Assembly: GCA_002007465.1 (NCBI GenBank)
Contig: LNAC01000340.1
Location: 1,604,141 to 1,668,140 of the forward strand
Source of the DNA: Ailurus styani
Lineage: Eukaryota > Chordata > Mammalia > Carnivora > Ailuridae
DNA: 64,000 nt
Reading direction: 5' to 3'
Under the pieces are notes generated by a model. It searched no databases. It was given only the letters and a program-made list of their open reading frames with translations, and was not told the origin of the DNA. Below, in pieces: positions 53,636 through 64,000 of this stretch (position 1 is the stretch's first letter; every line of letters begins with the position of its first letter). Position numbers and translations under genes: made by a program.

Positions 53636-56369
53636 TAGTTGAAACTCTCTGCGAGTCCTTTCCATGGAGAAAAAAGAAGCAACGTGGTTGTGGTCCAAGA
53701 ATCATAGTCAAGCAGGTGTGTAACTTCCTTAAAGTCCAGCCAGCAGTGACCTCCGGCTGGGAGGAGGATGACACCAGAGAGCAGAGGGGGCTCCCAAGAG
53801 AGCCCTGAGCTCTGGACTCTCCTCTTTCCAAGGGAGCAGGTGGGGCCCCTGCACCAGGTAGAGGATCGAGAGGAACAGACTGACCTGATTTCAAGGCCTG
53901 GCCATTCTCTTCCCTTCTCTTCAAAGTGCCCGCTCAGAGCTGGGGTCAAAGGTCTAATCGTATTTCTTGCTGATCCTTTCAGAGCACTAATGGGCTACTT
54001 GAAGAGCTCCCTTGCTAAAAGCCCTAGTGCTTTGAGAAAGCTGAGCTTTTAAAGAAGAGCGGTTTGTTAAGTGGGTACTCTGGAATTCTCCATTTATACG
54101 AAAAGGGTGTTTGATACTCAAGAGGGTATTTGTCACTGGGGCAAAAGGTTAAGTCAATTATTTTGTCTGGAGATGAAAAAGATGGAGAGTCAGCTTAATA
54201 ACAGGCTTCAGGTCTACAAGGGGCTGTTCTGGGAAGATGGTGACCACCTGTCTGTCCTCTCCACAGCAGAAGAAGAATCGGGCTTTTGTTGGGGAAAGAT
54301 CTAAGCGAGGCAGTAGAAAGACCACCGGACTGTGGCCCTGACTGCTCCTGCTTTGCAGACTAGCACTGGGCTCTCCCTCCCCGACAGTGGCTCATGAGGA
54401 ACAGAGGTTGGGCTGATGCTCCTGAGAGGCCCTTCTTGGGTTTTGTGACTACGGTTTGCTGCCGGGAGATAAAATTGGGAGAGTGAAAGCCAAGGAGTAC
54501 TGAGTCCCACATGTGGGTCCTGATTGTGGCTCCTTTGTTGAGTGTAAGAGACTTGGTCTCCCCGTACCTGGTTCCTCGTCTGTGCGATTGACTTACTGAT
54601 GCCCCCGCTGCTCTCCAATCACAGAGTCATGAGATGGACCGTGATGATGCATGTAAGCGTGCAAACCGCACGGCGCTGAGCAAATGGAAGACATTGTTTT
54701 TCCTGGAATAAATGCTGATTATTTTTCAAGTCTAGTGTGCACTAAAATTTTTCTTCCTGCCTTGGAGAAAGTTGCCAGATGGCTTTGAACCCAACCTTGA
54801 CATGATGTGCCAGTTATTTTCTCTTACTGCTCAAGCCTTTCTCAGCACGCTGCTCCTTCAGCGAGTCCTGCTTTGCTCCTGCTCCCAGCTGTTTACAGAA
54901 CTGTGTCTTTGTGGAGGAAGGGGGCGTCCTAGAGCATCTTCTAAACCACCTTCCACTCCACACTGGTTTCCCTTTTATGGGTGATGATTCTGCTTCTTCT
55001 GGAATGCCTCTGATGATGGGGAAGCTCACGCTTCCATTTTTAAGGCTATTCCACTTTTTAAAACTTTGGATAGTTAATGATTCATTTTTCCTTATATAAA
55101 GCCCCAATCAATTTCCCTGGAGGAGAGGGAAGAGGTAGAGCTGCAGGTAAGATGGATGATGTGGACCTCAAAGACAAGGAGTCACGGAGGATGGGGGTCC
55201 ACTGAAGAAGACATGCCCTTCCAAAGCACTTCCAGATGACAGCTCTGTAGGAATGGGGGCCCAGACTTCCCAGACCCAGGGCTGTGCTTCTTGCTGGGGT
55301 AGCTTCGCACATGTGGGGTCCCCACTGTCATCCTTGAAAGGAGGCTGTACTTTATTTTGTTAATTGCCAAAATTAGAAACTGAAACTGAATCATTAAAAA
55401 AAAAGTTCAATAACCTTTTACTTTTCAGAAAGAGGAGGAACAGGTAGTCACCTCTCCCTACGGAGCGTCTTTCCCTCACCCCAAATGCAGACCTTGGGGT
55501 AGCAGCCCCCGTTACTCTCCCAAAGGATGGTGTTTTCACATCCTTCCAATTGTTAAGAGACAGCAGTGCTCTTCCTTTTTATGCAAAATGTCAAGTTTTC
55601 GAAGTTAGCTTTATGCCAAAGATTTTATAAAGACTTCATTAGCCACACAAAATACTCTCTGGGAGGTGAATGTGGCCCACAGAACACCAGTCTGCAACCT
55701 TTGCTGTCCTCGATCTGCCACCTCAGTCTCGGTTCTTCTCTTGAAGACCAAATGGAAACAATCCATTCTCTGCTCTGCAAGACGGGCCTCAGGGACTTGA
55801 AGACATCTGTGTATCTTCTCTGGTATTTTCATCACCAGGGTAACGATCATTAGCAATGCTGTCCTTCCCTGTTTTTCAAAACTTTCAGCCTTGTCACCAT
55901 GTCCTCAGGTTTAGGACCCTTCAAAGTAGATTATTAGAAGAAAGGCACTCATCTGCTCATATCCACATTCGCAAGGCATAGCTGTCACATCTATAAAAGA
56001 GGTCCCTTGCTAAGGACCAAATTCACATCACACAATTCAGTTTTTTTGTTTCTTTGTTAGTCTTAAATTACCCATTCTTAATATATTCTTTGGAAGTGAG
56101 GGAGTCTCTAGACATATACCTTCAGGGTTTAATTTGTTTACTGTTGTCATTAAAAACAAAGCAGCAACATAAATTGGGCAACTGATTTTTTTTTTTAATG
56201 AGAATTTGGGGCTGTGAGAGCCAAAAGAGAACTTGTACACCATTTCGTTAGCCCAAAGGTGACAAATTATTTTCACGTGAAGGACCAGCTCACGTGTGAG
56301 TGATGGCCTGGGAAAGAGTCTGGAGAAAGAAGATGAGGAAAAGGCAAGAGGAAAAGGGCCACATGGGTG
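53636..56369. other. Long mostly unique stretch, no gene seen
   Basis: The 194-codon minus ORF (53365-53949) crosses the MIR above and is not a gene. 54560-54690 may be a decayed sense MIR 3' end ('gcatgtaagcgtgcaaaccgcacggcgctgagc'). 55560-55860 holds overlapping ORFs on both strands. No exon recognised. Confidence 0.5.
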
Positions 56370-56480
56370 TCACCTACTTGCCTTTCCTGATATTTTACAG
56401 GTAAGGAAACTGAGGCCAAGAGCAATATTTTGACAATTCAACTGAAGCCAAACTCAGGCTGTGGCCTATCTCCTAACTTC
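56370..56480 (-). repeat. MIR SINE fragment
   Basis: 'tattttacaggtaaggaaactgaggccaagagc...aagccaaactcaggctgtgg' is the inverted 5' half of MIR. Confidence 0.8.
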
Positions 56481-56689
56481 TCAGATCTCTTCCTCCTGGT
56501 GCGACATTTCTAGATTATGTTCATGAAACCTTCTGGTTGCTCTCCGGGGAGGTGCCTCAGGGGTCTCTGGGAAAGTGCAGGCTGGTCCAGTTGGGTACCT
56601 AAACTCTCTTCCACACTTCAACCAGCAAAGGGCTCCACCTCCTTTTCCTCTTCTTCTCCGGAGCTTTTGTTTAAGAACTTGTTGGGAAG

Positions 56690-56880
56690 GAGGTCCTGGG
56701 TGGCTCAGTTGGTTAAGCATCTGCCTTCAGCTCAGGTCATGATCCCAGGGTCCTGGGATTGAGCCCTTCATTAGGGTCCCTGCTCAGCTGGGGGTCTGCT
56801 TCTCCTTCTGCCCCTCCCCCTGCTTGTGCTTTCTCTCTCTCTCTCTCTTTTGCAAAAATAACTAAATAAAATTTTTTTAA
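56690..56880 (+). mobile_element. Can-SINE, old copy
   Basis: 'ggaggtcctgggtggctcagttggttaagcatctgccttcagctcagg', 'gggattgagcccttcattagggtccc', tail 'caaaaataactaaataaaatttttttaaaaag'. Flanks aagaacttgttgggaa and aagaatttttttgggga may be a diverged TSD. Confidence 0.94.
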
Positions 56881-57004
56881 AAAGAATTTTTTTGGGGAAA
56901 AAAGGGCTCATTGGTTAAAGAAACATTGGAGAATCAGCGCATTTTACTATGTTATTTTCCATATTTTGTAATTGACTGATGAGTTAATTAATTGATTAAT
57001 TCAG

Positions 57005-57255
57005 TTATCTTTTATTCAGCAATTACTATTTAGAAATCATTTTGCCAGGCCCTGATGGGAATTAAAGAAAGGAGTCCCATCTCAAAGAGCATAAAATTTA
57101 CTTGGAGGTCAGACATGAATAACTGTTCATTGTAAAATAATATGTAATTGCACTGAAGGAGCACAGAAGGAGTTGTGAGTTGGTTGTTGGGAATCAGGAT
57201 GCTTCAGGGAGGAGGCAGCTTTGAACTTATCCATAAAGGATGAGCATCATCTATG
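57005..57255 (-). repeat. L2 LINE 3' region
   Basis: 'cttttattcagcaattactatttagaaatcattttgccaggccctgatggg', 'gcataaaatttacttggaggtcagacatg', 'cttcagggaggaggcagctttgaac' follows inverted L2 order. Confidence 0.8.
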
Positions 57256-58089
57256 TTGTTTTTTGGTCTCCTGGTTCTGAGCCCATTGGAATGGCACTGC
57301 AAAATGGAGCCACTGTATGAAGAAAGAGAGGTACAAAGGTAGTAAAAATGCATGCTGAGAGTGGGTGGTGGCATTACTGCACTGAAGTTTAAGGGACCTG
57401 AGGACTCCCTTTAGCTCAGCCTTGACTCACAAGGTAGTATTTTCTGATGCCCATCACATGCTTTAGATGGATTTGCCCTTACGAAATATCAATGCAATGG
57501 ACTCATCTGTATTCTGAATTGATTTAGTAACTTAAAACTATTACCAATATCAGGTTGGCCAAGAGATCTTTTCTTGTTAACAGGAGTTCTTATAAGATAC
57601 AGCAAATGTTTATAAATAAAATAGTTGGAAATTGAGATAAAAGCTGTGGCATGTGCTCTTGGTTGGTGGTCCCAAAGATCCCTTCCGTAACCACCACCTT
57701 CCCTGCTGTCTTCTTCTAGAGAAGCAGAAAAAGGCAAATGGTCCCTTTACCAGCCAGGAGTGCAGTTATGGTTGACAACATTACCTGGTTCTGGCAGATG
57801 ACACAGGAAGAAATGTTAACTAGAAGTTTCTACATGAATTAGAACCACAGTCTAGCCCTTTGACTCCTTCCCTGCTGGTGTGATCATATAAGGCCTGGAA
57901 GAACAGTAACCATCTGGTGACCCTGAGCACCAGCCACAAGATGAATAGCAAGGGACTAAAGATGTAGACTAAAAACATAAGAGTTGTTTGATACCTTGAA
58001 GTCTTCTTTAAATACAAGTCCAGAATCTATCCACCCTTAAGCATTTCATTATGTGAGCAAATGATATCCTATTTGTTAAGGTCATGTAT
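57256..58089. other. Unique sequence, no gene seen
   Basis: Nothing recognised in this stretch. Confidence 0.5.
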
Positions 58090-58390
58090 GTATCAGGCTA
58101 GACTAACTGCTATAAAAATTACATCCCAAATCTCTGTGTCTTAACATAATAATTGTCAGTATCTTGCTCAAACAAAATCTAATGAGGCTTTTCTTAGGTG
58201 GGTGCTGTTCCAGGAAATTGTTCTTCACTTGCTGGTTCAGGGATTCAGCCTCCTAGTTTTGGATACTGTCATCTTGAGCTTGTGACCTTCCAAGATCACC
58301 ACTGGAGGAGATGAGATGTGGGTAAAGCTTTCTTAACCTTCTTGGCTGGGAAGTGATACAACTCATTTCAGTTCATAGTCTAACAGTTTG
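58090..58390 (+). repeat. Old LTR-like repeat, decayed
   Basis: 'ggctagactaactgctataaaaattacatcccaaatctctgtgtcttaacataataattgtc', 'ggttcagggattcagcc', 'gatgggtaaag'-like blocks suggest the same class as the repeat at 52268. Low certainty. Confidence 0.4.
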
Positions 58391-58959
58391 TCAGTAGAAA
58401 TATGGCGCTACCTCAATGCAAGGCAAATGAGAAATGGAGTCTTTGCCTAGAAAGTTGCTTCCCAACTCTGTGCTACAGAAGGGAACCCAAAGCTTTAATG
58501 GTAGCTAGCTCCCTCTGCCATAGTCGCTCTCAGCAGATTTTCTATAACTTGCACTCAAAGTCATTCTTGATGTAATAGCAGAATAAAGCATTTACTCAAG
58601 CAATACTTATGGTGCCCAAACTTCATTCAGGGACTGGACCTGGAATCAAATTGCCTTCATAATAGATGGAAGCCACTTTCCTTACTCTTTTATTAGGGAG
58701 GTAAGAATTACACAGGAACCAATCATCTGTAATCATCAGCAATATTTTATGAAGTACGTGGCATCTAGCGTGAACTCAGTAACAATATGGGAGTTGAGTG
58801 AATTCAAAGGAAAGGGAATATCAGTATGAATAGTTCTCCAGGGTATGTTTCTTGGGCAGAGCCCACTGGAAAAAGAAGGGCAATACCTTGCAGTTTCTAT
58901 GAGACTCTGCTTCTTTAAAACAAATGTATTCATCCCTTATAATTATTTACCCCATAAAC
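58391..58959. other. Unique sequence, no gene seen
   Basis: Nothing recognised. Possibly further old LTR remnants. Confidence 0.45.
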
Positions 58960-59535
58960 ACTATTATTCATTCTGAAAGCAAGCATGGCATGGGTGGCAG
59001 TACTAAAATTATAGATACTAAATGAGTAAGATATAATCCCTGCTCTTGGAACACTCAAAATGTATGATGAGAGACACATAAGCCAAGAGTTTCTCAGCTT
59101 GCCAAAAACCAAGGGAGCTTAGAAGAAGAAACAAGGGCCAGGGTGGAGGAAGGCATCAAAAAGGAGGGAACTTGGTAAGTGGGGCCTTGGAGGAAGTTTA
59201 GGAAATTTTCAGTGATGGAAGAGGGAAGGAATTTCGGGCAAAGCAAATGGCATTACCAAAGGCACAGAGGTGCGCAGATCCATGGCGAATGCAGAGAGTA
59301 GTGAGTAATCGACACTGGATGTGTATGGGGAGGGAGAGACGGTGGGAGATGGCATTTGCAAAGCAGACTGGGCCATATGATGAAGGACCTTGAATGTACT
59401 CAACCTGCAAGTTCAGCTACAAGTTAGGAAACATATGAAGAAGGCTTTTGGGTAACTTTCACAAGAGGACTTGAGCAATGCAACCTCAGATCTGGTAACT
59501 CAGTGAGGGTTGCCAATACGTTCACCTCATTTTGG

Positions 59536-59562
59536 GTTTTGTTTTTTGTTTGTTTGTTTGTA
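59536..59562 (+). repeat. (GTTT)n short microsatellite
   Basis: gttttgttttttgtttgtttgtttg run, possibly an inverted A-rich retroelement tail. Confidence 0.85.
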
Positions 59563-59597
59563 TGCTCAGAATAACAGTGCATTTACAGGTCACCAGG

Positions 59598-59702
59598 GTG
59601 ACCAACTGTCCCAATTATCCTGGCACTGAGGGGTTTCCCAGGATTTATGACTTTTATTGCTAAAAGAAGGAAAATCTCAGGCAAACAGGGATGTTAGTGG
59701 TC
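59598..59702. mobile_element. Palindromic hAT-type MITE
   Basis: 'agggtgaccaactgtccc...ctggcactgaggggtttcccaggatt...attgctaaaagaagg' ends 'gcaaacagggatgttagtggtc', the rough reverse complement of its start. Terminal inverted repeats and 100-bp size fit a non-autonomous DNA transposon relic of a mammalian hAT family. Confidence 0.65.
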
Positions 59703-60295
59703 TTAACGCCTCACCTCTCAGCTGCAAGATGGCTGCCACAGTCTCAAGCACCACAGAGAAAACAGGCCATCTTTTTTATATACTTCTCTCTTACCAGGAA
59801 GAAAGTAACCTTTCCCTAAATCCCCAGTAGACTTTCCTTTATACCTCAAGAACCGGATCATATGCCCACCCTTAGTCCAAAGAAGAATGAGACCATGGTA
59901 GCTGGCTTAGAGCAATCACAGTCTGTCCCCTAGTTTGGGCACACTGTGGCCTGACCTTAACTGGATTCTGCTGGTATGGAAGAGAAATGGCTTATGGGTG
60001 GTGGCTAACTCACAGTACATGCCACAGATACCATGGCAGAGATTTAGGAATTTATTCTGAAGGCAGTGGGATGTCATCAAAATTTATAAGCAAAAGGAAA
60101 TAGGTCTTCACTTAATGTTTTAATCTTAGAAGGATTATCAGAACTGAATTTGGGACAAGAGTGAGAGAAGAGAGATTTGTTAGCAGGTTATTCTAGGAAT
60201 CCAGACAAACGATGTTAAGACTTAAATTAGGACCGTGATTACAGATATGCAAATGAAGGGATGGATTTGAAGGAGGTGATAAGATATTCGTCTCA

Positions 60296-61059
60296 CTTGA
60301 TGTGGATGAAAACCTTGCACAATGCACTGGTCAGGCTGTGAGTGTCCTCATTTGTTTAGGAGAGAATACTCTCACAGGCATTAGAGGTAATATGGGCAAG
60401 TTGCCCTCAGAGGCCCAACATCACCTGCCTACCAAAGCTAACCGCCCGTGTTCCTGGAGTGGGATTTCTCCCCTTGCCCGGATGTTGGACATGTTCTATA
60501 CCAGCTGGTTTGTTCTTCTGGGGCCCCCGCATCTACCTGGCGCCAGGTGGGTGTCAGACTGGGCAGAAAGCCCTCATTCTTTATAGTTAGACAGCTTTGT
60601 AGATGATGACTGCAGCAGGGTGTGTTGATTAATCGAATCAGCCTTAGCAGACATGAGCAGTAACATAGGCTTGAGAGAAAGAACGTGAGGTTGGCAGTAT
60701 AAGTTCAAGGATTTGCCTCCCACTCCTGGGATTCGTCTTGCATTATTGTACACATGGTTTGCAAGTGAAATCAGCTAATCTCCCAAAGACCTCTGTAACT
60801 GGAAAATTAACCCAGTGGGAAATCTAGTCTGGGGTGATGCATTCTCACTGGTGAGTCCTGAAAAGGGCTATGAGGGAACTATTTGGTGAGTGGTGGCTTT
60901 GGTGGCATTGCTGAATGAAAAGAGCTGTTGGGACAAGAATTAGCATATATTATGTCTGTGTCACAGCACCCTGTTACTTTCCTGTAGGTCTTAGCTCATA
61001 TGGCAAGTAGACATTCATTAATTTGATTTCTACGTTTTTGTCCACCTACCCACAGAAGG
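60296..61059. other. Unique sequence, no gene seen
   Basis: The 94-codon ORF at 60302 starts at the L2 boundary and shows no domain. Confidence 0.5.
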
Positions 61060-61140
61060 TCAGGGTGATGCCTCATTTTTTTACCACTCTATTTCCAGAG
61101 GCTAGCTGAGTAGTTGGCGTATATAGTTTATGTTCCATAA
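61060..61140 (+). repeat. L2 LINE 3' end
   Basis: 'ctctatttccagaggctagctgagtagttggcg...gttccataaatatttgttgaattaa' is the sense L2 terminus. Confidence 0.75.
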
Positions 61141-61144
61141 ATAT

Positions 61145-61385
61145 TTGTTGAATTAATTTTTTATTAAATGGCTACTCCATGTCAGTTACTACATCAGCTC
61201 TTTGAAACCTTTCCAAATCCTTATAACATAGACAATGAAAGTGAAATTATTTCTATTTTATAGACAATAAAACTGAGAATCAGAGTTGTAGAGTGAGTTA
61301 GCCATGGTCATACATTTAGTGAGTGGGTTAGCTACAACTTGAACCCGAGGCTGTCCCCAGATCCCGTGCTATTTTTCCTCTGAGT
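61145..61385 (-). repeat. MIR SINE
   Basis: 'aatggctactccatgtcagttactac', 'ttttatagacaataaaactgagaatcagag', 'gctacaacttgaacccgaggctgtcc' is a complete inverted MIR. Confidence 0.88.
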
Positions 61386-61444
61386 ACTGTTTGGATTTTC
61401 ATTCCATGTAATGATATTTCTCCATATGGAGAAACCCAGTGTAG

Positions 61445-61560
61445 GTTTAGCTCTACCTTAGACTTTACAGATGAGAGGCTCTAGGCCCAGGGAAGCCAAG
61501 TATTTTGTCTAAGTCAAATTAGTGCTCAAGTCAAATGTAGCCCAGCCTTGTTTTCAACTG
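61445..61560 (-). repeat. MIR SINE fragment
   Basis: 'ctttacagatgagaggctctaggcccagggaagccaagtattttgtctaagtc' is the inverted 5' part of a second MIR. Confidence 0.75.
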
Positions 61561-62889
61561 GACCTTGAAGTTCCTTTAAGATAAGGCAGGCACTAATTCA
61601 GAAAGAGCCAGAGCTTGCGGGTTGGATTTGACCTATCTCTACAGCATTGCTGGATGTCTGCATTGCAGAAAGGCATGAAAAATCTCATCCAATACAAGTT
61701 TCAAAATCTACATGGTTGTTTTCTGGTACTCAGCTTTCACTGCATAGTCTGTCTTTTGAATGAAGGGAAGGCAAGCCTCAGGCTTTTGGAAAGCCACCGC
61801 AAGTTTGCCGCTGCAAACTTCCAGGTTTGGATGCAATCTAGACTCTGGTAAAATACTTAAGCTAATAAAGGTCTAACGCTTCTTCCAGACTCCTTACAAG
61901 CGCCTCACTAGCTCAGCGTGCACAAACCCACAAGAGAACGCTGTGTCCATGGCTTGAATAACCCCACACATGTGATTTGGGAGGGTGCACTGCTCCAAAA
62001 CCAGAACCCTTTGCCCTCCCCACCCCCGTCTTATCCTGCTACTTTCTCCCCCAACATGCTACCTAAGTCTCTTCTTCAAATATTCGTTTGTACTTCTTTG
62101 AGTTTCAGCCTGGGAAATATATTACCTGCATGAGCTTAAACTTGCCACTCAGCTCAAAAGCACTGAGAAAACCTCAGGTTCGATGGGCTATTTGCTCATT
62201 TTCTACTTCCTGAGCTGGGCTCTTTCTCCATGCCAGGGACAGTGCTAGACACATGTGAGGAACCCTCAGCTCCTGCCTGTGGGGGCCTTGCCATCAAGTG
62301 GGGGAAGGAGTCACACCACAGACCCGGCGTAGTCTTGTGTCATTTCTTTGTAACTCACTGGGCTTTGTCCTTCTTTATGGTGCTGCGCTGGTGTTGTCCT
62401 TTGGCTTAAAGAAAGATGACTGCCCCAATCCACACATGACAATCCTTGGGGAAAAAGAAAGTATCTTTCTCAGTAGCTCTCCCTTATAAACAACAATTTC
62501 CTTTTCCAGAATTCCGAACAAAATATTCCCTTGGTCTCAGTGGCCTGACTTGGGACACATGTCCATTTCTGAGCCAATCCCAGAAGCTGAGAGATAACAT
62601 GAGATGACTGACACAGACCTATTTCCTTAAAAAAAAAGGAGGGGTATCTTTTCCTTGCAAACCTAAAAACCAGAACTTGCTAGTAAAAGTGATTTCATTT
62701 TTCATTTTTAGATTTCTGCCAGAGAATTGTTGCTGTATTCAATGATTCCCCACAGTCCCTATTTACATGTCACCAGCATCGTCGTCATCACCATCTGGAA
62801 GGTGGATGTTTTAAACAAATGAATCGCAAAGGAGAAAATCTATGACAATCGAGTGATAGATTTCTTGCTAATAGATAATTCACAATTCC
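61561..62889. other. Unique sequence, no gene seen
   Basis: No repeat or exon recognised. Short ORFs at 61615, 61918 and 62298 have no partner splice sites or domains that I can see. Confidence 0.5.
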
Positions 62890-62985
62890 TCTTTTCCATT
62901 CCTTTTGGACTTTATCCTAAAGGCAATGGGATGTCATCAAACATTTCTAAGCAAAAGGTGATAGATTGGCTCTCATTTATATTCC
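62890..62985 (-). repeat. L2 LINE fragment
   Basis: 'ctttatcctaaaggcaatgggatgtcatcaaacatttctaagcaaaaggtgatag' is the same L2 block as at 60050-60110, inverted. Confidence 0.85.
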
Positions 62986-63669
62986 AGTGACTCACGTGAA
63001 TCAAATCTGATTAGAAGCCAATGTAATTACTACACCCTCATGGGACAACAGTTTGAATCTGTGTGTGGTGGATTGTCTTAAATACGCCTGCCTGCTAGAT
63101 GTGTGGAGCAAACCAGGCTTGCAAAGATGGCCTGAGCATGCTACCCTTGTGGGCAGTAACCCTCCCCCCAGGCCCAACAGCCCCTGATTGTTGACCACTG
63201 GTGACACATAGTGCAAGGCAAGAGATGGTCACAGGTCACATCTCTGCACCAAAAGGTAAGGGAGCACCTCTCTCACACTCTTAAAGGTGTCGGCATTGGA
63301 ATTTTTGAGTAGCCAAAAAGGTTCAACAATGCTCATCTTGGCTAGGACAAGGTAGAGGCTGTGAAGGGGACTCAGATCCTTGAGAAACATTTTTTTCTGC
63401 ATGGAACTTCCTACCCCTCAACCAGCTCCCCACACACCCACATCTACAGAAGTGACACTCTGAGTACTATGCCTACTGTAGCAAAAGTTCCTAAAGTGAG
63501 GACTTGCCCAATTATATTTTAGTGGCTAGGGCCACTGTTGGGATAAATTAAATTTTAACTAAGCAATTATTTGGAATTGTTCAGTTTTCTAGAGATCAGT
63601 ATGAGGTCCATGAAATCTTGTGGACTGGCTACTTTAAAGTACTCATCTGACCCAAAGAAGAATGGTGGG
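62986..63669. other. Unique sequence, no gene seen
   Basis: Nothing recognised. Confidence 0.5.
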
Positions 63670-63830
63670 TGTCAGAAAAAGCCTTGAGTTTAAGTAGGTG
63701 TTCCCAACTTCCTAACTTTGTGACTTCTAAGATAAGTCACTTCTACTTTCTAAGCCTTCAGTTTCCTTAGCTGTGAGATGAAAACAAGACTTTTTCTCAC
63801 TTCAAGAATTCAATGAGGTAAAAAATCTGA
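63670..63830 (+). repeat. MIR SINE
   Basis: 'cctaactttgtgacttctaagataagtcacttctactttctaagccttcagtttccttagctgtgagatg' is a sense MIR core. Confidence 0.88.
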
Positions 63831-63879
63831 CACTCATATGAGTCATGATTTTTATTCATCTGAGAGGCCTAATTTTTTC

Positions 63880-63965
63880 CCCTGCAGGTCTCTGTTTTCT
63901 TACTAGTGAAATGGAAATAATATAATCTGATTTACTTGTTATAGAGTCAACAAGCCAAGAAATGT
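63880..63965 (+). repeat. MIR SINE fragment
   Basis: 'tctctgttttcttactagtgaaatggaaataatataatctg' resembles the sense MIR centre, directly after another MIR. Confidence 0.5.
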
Positions 63966-64000
63966 GGAAACCTTTGGTGAACTGTAAAGACTGATGCGCT

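Larger units (their letters stand above)
58960..60295 (-). repeat. L2 LINE 3' body, interrupted
   Basis: Two inverted L2 pieces in the right order: 58960-59465 ('cattaccaaaggcacagagg', 'gggccatatgatgaaggaccttgaatg') and 60020-60295 ('ttctgaaggcagtgggatgtcatcaaaatttataagcaaaagg', 'gcaggttattctaggaatccagac'). About 555 bases between them hold a hAT-type MITE and other material. Confidence 0.8.

Noticed and set aside
53365..53949. 194-codon ORF on the minus strand
   Set aside because: It crosses an inverted MIR (53430-53635) and overlaps a second minus ORF in another frame. Composition explains the length.

Overview
The window reads as carnivore nuclear DNA, most likely from a mustelid. The evidence is at least sixteen copies of the tRNA-derived carnivore SINE (Can-SINE): a head reading GGCGCCTGGGTGGCTCAG, a CT-rich middle and an (AAATA)n/AATCTTTAAA tail. 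Several copies carry a GTGGGTTAAAGCCTCTGC variant that I associate with mustelids (from memory, not tested here). Three to six of these copies look young, with intact poly(A) tails and clean target-site duplications (TSDs). I found no exon or gene that I can support. The open reading frames are short, start in repeats or unique DNA without coding character, and often overlap on both strands. The window is probably intergenic or lies deep in an intron.

Layout. 1-11.7 kb: MIR and L2 relics, four MaLR/ERVL-type LTRs, four Can-SINEs, and a short tRNA-Thr half inserted into a MIR. 11.7-22 kb: a CATC-type microsatellite, MER5-like and other hAT relics, an antisense old L1 piece and three Can-SINEs. 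22.6-24.8 kb: a nest in which an old L1 holds a younger carnivore L1, which holds a Can-SINE. 25-36 kb: MIR/L2, five or six solo LTRs and four Can-SINEs. 36.6-41.2 kb: an ancient L1 3' region broken by two LTR insertions and two young L1 tails, with a Can-SINE just upstream. 41.3-50.3 kb: MIR/L2 plus long unique stretches, including one that looks like a conserved non-coding element (43.4-43.8 kb). 50.3-52.2 kb: an antisense old L1 that received an inverted L1 ORF2 fragment, a young L1 tail and a Can-SINE. 52.7-56.4 kb: mostly unique sequence with a locally CpG- and G-rich island-like patch. 56.7-64 kb: one Can-SINE, L2, MIR and a palindromic hAT-type MITE.

The history here is layers of retrotransposition, not genes working together. 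The most notable observations are the tRNA-Thr half flanked by a 14-bp duplication (a probable tailless retropseudogene), the L1 ORF2 fragment joined backwards to a poly(T) tract between perfect 18-bp duplications, the deep nests whose empty sites can be inferred by eye, and two candidate cis-regulatory stretches. Repeat family names come from memory of consensus sequences and were not checked with a database. Coordinates of old repeats (MIR, L2, MLT) are approximate to about 20 bases.
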